A stretch of 6,045 bases of DNA from a bacterium. GTDB lineage: Bacteria > B130-G9. Where the stretch lies: assembly GCA_021160245.1 (NCBI GenBank), contig JAGHCW010000060.1:1-6045 (forward strand), read 5' to 3'. The translations under genes and the position numbers were made by a program. The notes beneath the pieces are model-generated. The model was given only the letters and a program-made list of their open reading frames with translations. It was not told where the DNA came from and ran no database searches. Numbering within the stretch: the stretch's first letter is position 1; the number at the start of each line of letters is the position of its first letter. This document shows positions 1 to 5,242 of the stretch, piece by piece.

Positions 1-2
1 GC

Positions 3-158
3 GCCGACTGGAGCGATGCAGGGCTTTCAGAGCCCGGAACCACTGGAGCGTTTGAGTTTGAGGCGGCAACGGAGGGCGTCTTAGATTTCTATACAAAGTC
101 CGTGGACAACGCCGGAAATGACGAGGACTTCACGGGCATGGATTGCTCTTGCGTCTTT
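3..158 (+). repeat. Partial Ig-like unit (type C) at the window edge
   Basis: The window opens at the Trp strand of a unit. The visible part contains G-A-F-E-F, then D-F-Y-T-K-S-V-D-N-A-G-N, and ends in C-S-C just before the next D-G-T-A-P-V-S. A terminal cysteine before the boundary is the type C trait. The array therefore continues upstream by at least part of one more three-unit cycle. Confidence 0.8.
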
Positions 159-3100
159 GATGGGACGGCTCCCGTCTCGTGGCTCGACTCGCCGCAATTG
201 AGTACTCGTTCATCGATTGCCTTGGATTTCGGAGTTGACGATGAGGTCTCCGGCGCCCGCCGCGTCGATCTTTACTACAGGTTCACCGAGGACTGCTCTG
301 GGGCCGGCGGCTTTTCGGAATGGGACATCTGCGATTCAACGACGGCCACGCTCGGAAGTTTCTCATTCAGCAGTGGTTCCGAGGGGACGGTTGAGTTCAA
401 AACTCTAGCTGTGGACAATAATGACAACGTCGAGACGAAGGAGGTTGCCGACACAGCAACGAGGTTCGATTTCAGCCCACCAACATCAGAGTGCGCCTCA
501 ATATACTGCACCTCCGTAGCGACGATAGCCGTCCAATACAGCGCCTCGGATAATTGCTCTGACATCGAGTTGGTAACCTTATTTTACAGGTTCGACGGCG
601 GAGAGTGGCAGGAGGGGGACTCGTCCTCTCTCGAGGCCGGAGATTTCGCGTTCCACCTGGGCTTCGGTGAGGGGCACTACGAGTTTTACACTCAGGCTCG
701 GGATGCAAGCGGCTTTTCAGAGTCGAAGTCCGGAGCCGATACGGAGACATTTTTGGACATGATCCCTCCATCTTCAGAGGCGGACTCCGCCAATGGGGCG
801 ACCGATTCGACCTTCCCTGTCTCTTTCGACACTCAGGATGATGGGTGCGGCGCCTCAAGAACACTGCTTTATTATCGCTGTGAGGATTTGGACTGGGCGT
901 ATTTCGGCCAGGAGGCAGGCGCAGGCGGCACGTTTGACTTCGTGGCTGAGAACGGCGATGGCCTCTATGGATTCTACACGATTGCAATAGACCTCGCCGG
1001 CAATGCCGAGGAGTCCAAGACCGAGCCCGATTGCGAGACTACTTTGGACACAACTGCGCCGACGTCTGTGTGCGAGGCGCCGGGCTTAAGCTCCGAGGCG
1101 ACGATAGCCGTTGTTTTCACGGCATCGGACGAGACCTCTGGGATTGATACGGTCTCGCTCTATTTCAGGAGTTCTGATTGTGGATCAACTCCGGAGGGCG
1201 ATTGGCAATTTTATCAATCCGGTGGCGCGGGCGAGAGCTCTGGCACGTTCGATTTCACGGCAGAAGGACAGGGGCTATACCAATTCAGAACGATAGCGCG
1301 CGATAATCTATCGAACGTTGAGGAGAAGTCTGCGTTTGATGCCCAGACGGTTCTGGATAATGAGCCGCCAACCTCCTCATGCAGCTGTCCCCGGTATTCT
1401 ACATCGAGCAGTGTTTTGGTTGAGGTGGCTGCGGAAGATGTGTGCAGCGGCATCGGTTCATTCGCGGCGTTTTGGCGAGATGCGGGCGAGGACTGGGAGC
1501 AATATGGTTCGTGGGATGCGACTGGCGACACGCTCGAGTTCCGACTCGAGATGCCGGCCGAGGGGACGTACGAGCTTATGATTGAGGCCAAAGATGAGGT
1601 CGGCAATCGGGAGAGCAAGTCAAGCTTTGACTGCATAACGGCGTTCGACGTAACCGCTCCATCATCGGCGTGTATCGTCCCGGACTTCTCATCTGAGAAG
1701 GTCTTCGACGTCGAATTTATCGCGACTGACTCTGTGTCCGGTGTGAGACACATGGGGCTTTATTATCGGTTTCAGTCCGGTGATTGGGAATTGATCGAGG
1801 AGATAGAATACCCAACAAGCGGCGCCATATCATTCAGCGCGGAGCACGGAACGGGTACATATCAATTTGTGACGATTTCGGAGGACAACGCCGGAAACGC
1901 GGAGGAGAAGGAAGCTGCAGGCTGCGAGCTGTACTACGAACCTCAACCGCCGATCTCCACCTGTTACGCCGAGGATGCGACCAATGAGGGTCCTATCCGG
2001 ATAGACTTTGAGGCCTGGGGCAGCTCACAGGGCATTGCCCGGGTTGACCTCTACTTCCGCTTCAGTCCGGACTGCAGCGGCTCGGTCGGCTTCTCGGACT
2101 ACACGCTTTGTGATTCAATGGCGAACGTTGCCGAAGGAGCGTTTTGGTTTGATTGGGCAACGGTCGGCGTGCTTGAGTTTAGGACACTCGCACTGGATGG
2201 AAATGGCGAGGCGGAGCAGAAGGACGGCAGCGATATAGCGGTCAGGTTCGATATTGTCGAGCCGAGTTCAACAGCGTCCTGTGACGATTACTATTACACG
2301 CATATCATGCCGATAGCTTTTTCGGCGTCGGATGATTGCTCTGGCGTTGGCAAAGTTAGCATCGAGTATAGTTTCAATCTCGGAGAGTGGTTCGGGTATG
2401 ACGCCTACTACGGCTCGGGCGAATCTGGCGTCATCGATTTCGTCGTCAGCCCTTATGCAGAGGGACGATTCGATTTCCGAACGATAGCGGAGGATGTCGC
2501 CGGTAACGTTGAGGGCGCAAAATCCGCTGCCGAGGCGAGCGCGTGGTTTGACAAGACGGCGCCGGTCTCATTCTGCACGGCTCCGGAGTTCACGAATCAA
2601 ACGACGATAGATGTTGATTTCAACGCATCTGATGGCGCAAACGGCTCGGGAGTGGCTGAAACGTCGCTCTGGGCAAGGTATTCGGGCAACGAGTGGCTGG
2701 ATACTGGGCTATCCGCCACATCTGCAACCGGCGCCTTTGCATACAACGGCGCGGTGGACGGAACGCTCCAGTTCTTCACGCTCTCTACCGACATGGCGTC
2801 AAATGCGGAGCAGAACAAGGTCGATGCAGATTGCATAATCACCATCGACACAGTTGCCCCAGAATCATCATGCCAGGCGCCGGTATGCGCGGACAACCTC
2901 CCGATTGCGATCCAATTTGTGGCGCGTGACGCAAGGCCGGGCTCGGGCATACATTCCATAAAGCTTTTCTATCGCGTCGATGGCGGCGAGTACACCGAAT
3001 TTGGCTATCCATCATTCGGCACGCAAGGGACGATAGCCTTCAGCCCTCCGGGAGGCGCGGAAGGTGTTTATGACTTCTACACCGGGGCGATAGATAGAGC

Positions 3101-4778
3101 CGGGAACATAGAGCCGCCTCCCGACTATCCCCCGTCAACCACCGCCTACGACAAAACGCCACCCAATATCGCTGTGCAGTGCGCCGAGTTCTCGTCCGGG
3201 GCAACCGTTCAAATCGCCTACGAGGCATTGGATGTCCATGCTGGGCTTGCGGACGTCCGATTGATGTATCGGTTCGGCGGCTCAGACTGGACAGACTCCG
3301 GCCTTCAGAAGACTTTCTCAGAGGGCGTCTTCCTCTTCAGCCCGGAAGCCGATGGCAATTACCATTTCGGGCTTATCGCCGAGGATGCTTGCGGTAATGC
3401 GAGCGATGTGGAGGATTGCGTCTGCGAGACATTCGTCGATCGCCTGACTCCCTCATCGAGTTGCACTTGCGATGATTACACGAGGTCCAGCACAGTTCGT
3501 GTCCATTTTACCTCGCAGGATTCGGGGAGCGGCGTATCCAGCGTCAGGCTACTTTACATGGACGAGCGCGATCTTGATTGGCGCTTAAGCGGTCTCACAG
3601 AGTCATCTGCTGATGGCACATTCGAGTTTGAGATTCAGTCTTCCGAGGGCGCATACCGCTTTGCGACTATCGCGAAGGACGTGGCCGGTAACGAGGAGTC
3701 CGAGCCTTATGTTGCGGACGATTCGGTCATCTACGACGGCACGCCGCCATCGTCTTACGCTTACTCGAAAGCGTCGGTTGACCTTTTGCCGATTTCGGTT
3801 GGCTACTCCGCTATTGACTTCATCTCGGGCGTTGCGTCTGTTGGGCTCTACTATCGCTACTCATCTCCGACTGGGAAAGCGGCAGGCGCTTGGCGATATT
3901 CTGGTCTCAACTCACAAGCGCCCGATGGGACATTCCATTTCGCGCCTCAAGAGGGCCAGGGGGTTTATGATCTCTGTACAAGAGCCACTGACATCGCGGG
4001 CAATGCGGAGAATTACCCGGATGTTCCGGACAGCGTCACTCGCTATCAGGTCACAAGACAGGTCGAGCTCACCTATTGGGTCGAGAAGAGCGAGCAGGTG
4101 GTGGGCGAGACGCTGCGACTCTATGGGAGTCTATACGCCCCACTCGGCGCGTCCCCAGTTGATCTCTACGCTGCCGTTAGGATTCCCGATGGGACATTGC
4201 TCTTCTTCGACAGATTCTCTTCCGAAATACAGCCCTGGGTATCGGGACTATCATTTGAGCCCGGCGCGACCATAGATGATCTGCTCATCTTCGAGCTTGA
4301 ACTGGACGATTCGTTGCCGGGAGGGAACTATCAATTCTACGTGGCGCTACTTGACAGCATCACGGGCGAAGTTAGGAGCAACATCGCGGACGACGCTTGG
4401 CGCTTCATTCCATCAACGGGGCCAAAGATCACGGTGTCCCTCCAAACGAACGAGACGACATACCAAACCGGGGATACATTCGACGTAATCGTCGCGGCAC
4501 AGAACTCCGGCGAGGCAAAGGTCGTTGACTTTTATCTGGCGGCGTATCTGCCGAATGAGGCGGCGCTATTCTTTCCATCGTTTACGGATTCCGCCGACGC
4601 GTTCGCGTTCGATGTTTCAATCGCCGCCGGGCTCTTCTTCGGCCCTGAGCGGATAGTTCGCGTGCCTATTCCAGAGAGCGCTCTGGTCGGGGATTACATT
4701 CTATTTGCAGCATTCACATCGCCTGGAACGCTGGGATGTGAGAGCAACATCGCCCAGACGAGCTTTGCGGTGGAATAG
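3..4778 (+). CDS. Giant secreted/surface Ig-like repeat protein, C-terminal part (5' end outside window)
   Basis: The frame is open from the left edge to TAG at 4776-4778, giving 1591 visible residues. The first in-frame GTG (102) lies inside a repeat and is not a real start. In order it holds one partial and 13 full Ig-like units (to about 4046), then two copies of another beta-rich module (4062-4775). The units share the pattern D-x-T-A-P-x-S-x-C, then I-x-V-x-F-x-A-x-D-x-x-S-G, L-Y-Y-R, a Trp, G-x-F-x-F, and T-I-A-x-D-x-A-G-N-x-E. This is the signature of bacterial Ig-like domains, close in style to the OmpL47-type repeats of surface proteins. Cysteines are frequent and regularly placed, which fits export and disulfide formation (inference). 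The N-terminus, where a signal peptide or catalytic domain would be, is not visible. The C-terminus ends F-A-V-E with no LPXTG motif, no hydrophobic anchor and no recognisable sorting domain. A role in adhesion, matrix or cell-surface display is plausible but unproven. Confidence 0.93.
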   Translation, partial: ADWSDAGLSEPGTTGAFEFEAATEGVLDFYTKSVDNAGNDEDFTGMDCSCVFDGTAPVSWLDSPQLSTRSSIALDFGVDDEVSGARRVDLYYRFTEDCSGAGGFSEWDICDSTTATLGSFSFSSGSEGTVEFKTLAVDNNDNVETKEVADTATRFDFSPPTSECASIYCTSVATIAVQYSASDNCSDIELVTLFYRFDGGEWQEGDSSSLEAGDFAFHLGFGEGHYEFYTQARDASGFSESKSGADTETFLDMIPPSSEADSANGATDSTFPVSFDTQDDGCGASRTLLYYRCEDLDWAYFGQEAGAGGTFDFVAENGDGLYGFYTIAIDLAGNAEESKTEPDCETTLDTTAPTSVCEAPGLSSEATIAVVFTASDETSGIDTVSLYFRSSDCGSTPEGDWQFYQSGGAGESSGTFDFTAEGQGLYQFRTIARDNLSNVEEKSAFDAQTVLDNEPPTSSCSCPRYSTSSSVLVEVAAEDVCSGIGSFAAFWRDAGEDWEQYGSWDATGDTLEFRLEMPAEGTYELMIEAKDEVGNRESKSSFDCITAFDVTAPSSACIVPDFSSEKVFDVEFIATDSVSGVRHMGLYYRFQSGDWELIEEIEYPTSGAISFSAEHGTGTYQFVTISEDNAGNAEEKEAAGCELYYEPQPPISTCYAEDATNEGPIRIDFEAWGSSQGIARVDLYFRFSPDCSGSVGFSDYTLCDSMANVAEGAFWFDWATVGVLEFRTLALDGNGEAEQKDGSDIAVRFDIVEPSSTASCDDYYYTHIMPIAFSASDDCSGVGKVSIEYSFNLGEWFGYDAYYGSGESGVIDFVVSPYAEGRFDFRTIAEDVAGNVEGAKSAAEASAWFDKTAPVSFCTAPEFTNQTTIDVDFNASDGANGSGVAETSLWARYSGNEWLDTGLSATSATGAFAYNGAVDGTLQFFTLSTDMASNAEQNKVDADCIITIDTVAPESSCQAPVCADNLPIAIQFVARDARPGSGIHSIKLFYRVDGGEYTEFGYPSFGTQGTIAFSPPGGAEGVYDFYTGAIDRAGNIEPPPDYPPSTTAYDKTPPNIAVQCAEFSSGATVQIAYEALDVHAGLADVRLMYRFGGSDWTDSGLQKTFSEGVFLFSPEADGNYHFGLIAEDACGNASDVEDCVCETFVDRLTPSSSCTCDDYTRSSTVRVHFTSQDSGSGVSSVRLLYMDERDLDWRLSGLTESSADGTFEFEIQSSEGAYRFATIAKDVAGNEESEPYVADDSVIYDGTPPSSYAYSKASVDLLPISVGYSAIDFISGVASVGLYYRYSSPTGKAAGAWRYSGLNSQAPDGTFHFAPQEGQGVYDLCTRATDIAGNAENYPDVPDSVTRYQVTRQVELTYWVEKSEQVVGETLRLYGSLYAPLGASPVDLYAAVRIPDGTLLFFDRFSSEIQPWVSGLSFEPGATIDDLLIFELELDDSLPGGNYQFYVALLDSITGEVRSNIADDAWRFIPSTGPKITVSLQTNETTYQTGDTFDVIVAAQNSGEAKVVDFYLAAYLPNEAALFFPSFTDSADAFAFDVSIAAGLFFGPERIVRVPIPESALVGDYILFAAFTSPGTLGCESNIAQTSFAVE
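159..1046 (+). repeat. Three-domain super-repeat, cycle 1 (units at 159, 468, 756)
   Basis: The cycle is 888 nt long. The A unit has a long loop after V-D-L-Y-Y-R with a cysteine pair (E-D-C-S-G and D-I-C-D-S) and ends without cysteine. The B unit starts S-E-C and has an internal D-N-C-S-D. The C unit has no cysteine at its start but has D-D-G-C and Y-Y-R-C inside, and ends E-P-D-C. The A and B units match those of cycle 3 (1938-2549) better than their direct neighbours. Confidence 0.75.
1047..1937 (+). repeat. Three-domain super-repeat, cycle 2 (units at 1047, 1356, 1647)
   Basis: The cycle is 891 nt long. The A unit has a loop insertion (S-S-D-C-G-S-T-P-E-G-D-W) and the segment E-G-Q-G-L-Y, which returns as E-G-Q-G-V-Y in the last A unit. 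The B unit opens S-S-C-S-C with an internal D-V-C-S-G and ends F-D-C. The C unit opens S-S-A-C and ends A-G-C. It is followed by a degenerate boundary, E-P-Q-P-P-I-S, instead of D-x-T-A-P-x-S. Confidence 0.75.
1938..2846 (+). repeat. Three-domain super-repeat, cycle 3 (units at 1938, 2250, 2550)
   Basis: This is the longest cycle at 909 nt. The A unit repeats the paired-cysteine loop of cycle 1 (P-D-C-S-G and T-L-C-D-S). The B unit has A-S-C near its start and an internal D-D-C-S-G. The C unit ends D-A-D-C and is followed by A-P-E-S-S-C. The aligned A loops and following strands of cycles 1 and 3 need only one gap over about 70 residues. Confidence 0.75.
2847..3734 (+). repeat. Three-domain super-repeat, cycle 4 (units at 2847, 3150, 3438), the most diverged
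   Basis: The cycle is 888 nt long. The A unit lacks the loop insertion and instead has extra residues at A-R-P-G-S-G-I and a proline-rich end (P-P-P-D-Y-P-P). In the B unit the internal D-x-C-S-G motif has become D-V-H-A-G, and the unit ends D-C-V-C. The C unit opens S-S-C-T-C, shares D-L-D-W with the C unit of cycle 1, and has lost its terminal cysteine. Confidence 0.7.
3735..4046 (+). repeat. Terminal Ig-like unit (type A) closing the array
   Basis: This unit has a full-length D-G-T-P-P-S-S start, S-G-V-A-S-V-G-L-Y-Y-R, a loop insertion before the Trp (S-S-P-T-G-K-A-A-G-A-W) and A-T-D-I-A-G-N-A-E. At 104 residues it fits type A. Its start has no cysteine, matching the missing cysteine at the end of the unit before it. 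The next boundary motif is absent, and the protein passes through a short linker into the C-terminal modules. Confidence 0.8.
4062..4412 (+). other. C-terminal beta-rich module, copy 1 (protein domain)
   Basis: About 117 residues, unlike the Ig-like array. The domain begins V-E-L-T-Y-W-V, then has G-E-T-L-R-L-Y-G-S-L, V-D-L-Y-A-A-V-R-I-P-D-G-T-L-L-F-F, a Trp, a run of acidic and hydrophobic strands, and L-P-G-G-N-Y-Q-F-Y-V-A-L-L-D. Alternating hydrophobic residues point to a beta-sandwich. The alignment with copy 2 is visible by eye at V-D-(L/F)-Y and (P/V)-G-(N/D)-Y. I cannot name a family with certainty. Confidence 0.65.
4425..4775 (+). other. C-terminal beta-rich module, copy 2 (protein domain, end of protein)
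   Basis: About 117 residues and the last domain of the protein. It runs K-I-T-V-S-L, T-G-D-T-F-D-V-I-V-A-A-Q-N-S-G, V-D-F-Y-L-A-A-Y-L-P, A-L-F-F-P-S-F, V-G-D-Y-I-L-F-A-A-F, and ends S-F-A-V-E. It is a diverged duplicate of the module before it. Its place at the extreme C-terminus, with no anchor after it, makes it a candidate for a sorting, docking or capping domain; that is inference from position only. Confidence 0.65.
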
Positions 4779-4819
4779 CTAAATAGCGCTGAAACAAGTA
4801 TCCGGCCCGGCGGGCGCTC
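4779..4819. other. Short convergent intergenic gap
   Basis: These 41 bases lie between the TAG of the repeat protein and the TGA (on the - strand) of the receiver domain. The gap holds a short GC-rich inverted repeat (GCCCG-G-CGGGC) but no run of T or A on either side, so an intrinsic terminator is not supported. Transcription from both sides would converge here. Confidence 0.6.
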
Positions 4820-5239
4820 TCACTGCTTATCCATGTCTGTCAGAATCTGCTGCAGCTTCTTCATTAAGGTCCCCAACATGTATGGCTTATGTATGAACCC
4901 GGTCAACCCCATTCCGGCAAAGCGTTCGACGACATCCTGCTCGCTGTATCCACTGGAGATGATGATCTTGGCATCCGCTTGAATATTGCGCAATTTCCGG
5001 AAAGCCTCTTTGCCATCCATGTCCGGCATTGTGAGGTCCAGCAGGACGCAGGAGATATCATCCATTCGTGAGTCGAATATCTCGAGCGCCTCACGGCCGT
5101 TTTTGGCCGCCAGAATTTCAAATCCCATCTTCTCAAGCATCCGCTTTGTTGTTTTCCGAACAGACGCCTCGTCATCGACGACCAGTATCGTCCCACTGGC
5201 CTGCCACTCCTTCGTCTTGACGCTTTCCTTCTTGTCTGT
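4820..5239 (-). CDS. CheY-like receiver domain, downstream half of an interrupted hybrid histidine kinase
   Basis: This frame of 139 codons plus TGA begins directly after the kinase stop codon and is in the same frame. It encodes a linker (E-W-Q-A-S-G-T) and a complete receiver: I-L-V-V-D-D-E acidic pocket (residues 18-24), phospho-acceptor Asp68 in L-L-D-L-T-M-P-D-M-D-G (codon 5036-5038), Ser96 in I-I-I-S-S-G-Y, and Lys118 in H-K-P-Y. Nothing follows the receiver except a short tail, so there is no DNA-binding output domain. No ATG, GTG or TTG occurs in frame ahead of the acidic pocket. The first ATG is at 5140-5138 and would yield 106 residues lacking beta-1 and the metal-binding Asp pair, a likely non-functional product. 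The natural reading is that this is the C-terminal REC of a hybrid kinase. Whether it is translated at all is uncertain. Confidence 0.8.
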   Translation of the reverse strand, partial: TDKKESVKTKEWQASGTILVVDDEASVRKTTKRMLEKMGFEILAAKNGREALEIFDSRMDDISCVLLDLTMPDMDGKEAFRKLRNIQADAKIIISSGYSEQDVVERFAGMGLTGFIHKPYMLGTLMKKLQQILTDMDKQ

Positions 5240-5242
5240 TTA
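5240..5242 (-). other. In-frame TAA stop in the kinase-receiver linker
   Basis: On the - strand the reading is P-V-stop-T-D-K-K-E-S-V, with open frame on both sides. One base change (for example GAA, CAA or AAA to TAA) would explain it. An indel would not, because the frame is the same before and after. The stop sits inside a perfect 12-base palindrome, CTGTTTAAACAG (5236-5247). Confidence 0.85.

Larger units (their letters stand above)
3..4046 (+). repeat. Tandem array of 13 full plus one partial Ig-like units in a three-unit cycle
   Basis: Units are marked off by the D-x-T-A-P-x-S motif. Starts and lengths in residues: partial from 3; 159 (103); 468 (96); 756 (97); 1047 (103); 1356 (97); 1647 (97); 1938 (104); 2250 (100); 2550 (99); 2847 (101); 3150 (96); 3438 (99); 3735 (104, ending about 4046). 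The units starting at 159, 1047, 1938, 2847 and 3735 (type A) are the longest. Four of these five carry an insertion between the L-Y-Y-R strand and the next Trp or aromatic residue, which no type B or C unit has. Copies are strongly diverged at the nucleotide level, so the array is old and not freshly expanded. Confidence 0.9.

Noticed and set aside
102-104. GTG at 102 as the start codon of the large + strand gene
   Set aside because: The frame is open back to the window edge, and the upstream residues already match the repeat pattern (G-A-F-E-F, D-F-Y-T-K). The GTG encodes the Val of V-D-N-A-G-N inside a repeat.
472-1753. Long - strand reading frames opposite the repeat gene (472-987 and 1214-1753)
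   Set aside because: They lie antisense to clear repeat-coding sequence, are low-complexity or Arg/Ser/Pro-rich, show no recognisable domain, and are best explained as shadows of codon bias.
3613-4275. A 220-residue + strand reading frame overlapping the end of the array
   Set aside because: It is rich in Arg and Ser with no domain pattern, while the overlapping frame encodes well-formed repeats and the first C-terminal module.
4796-4819. Possible bidirectional terminator from the GC-rich inverted repeat between the convergent genes
   Set aside because: The stem is only five base pairs with a one-base loop, and no T-rich tract follows on either strand.
4820-5140. The ATG at 5140-5138 as the true start of a stand-alone response regulator
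   Set aside because: It would remove the first beta strand and the Asp-Asp metal site, which are both present and in frame upstream. The domain boundary clearly lies before this Met.
4903-5196. A 97-residue - strand frame overlapping the receiver, starting at a GTG preceded by an AAGGAG-like sequence
   Set aside because: It is out of frame with the receiver motifs and its protein has no recognisable features. The receiver frame explains the sequence fully.
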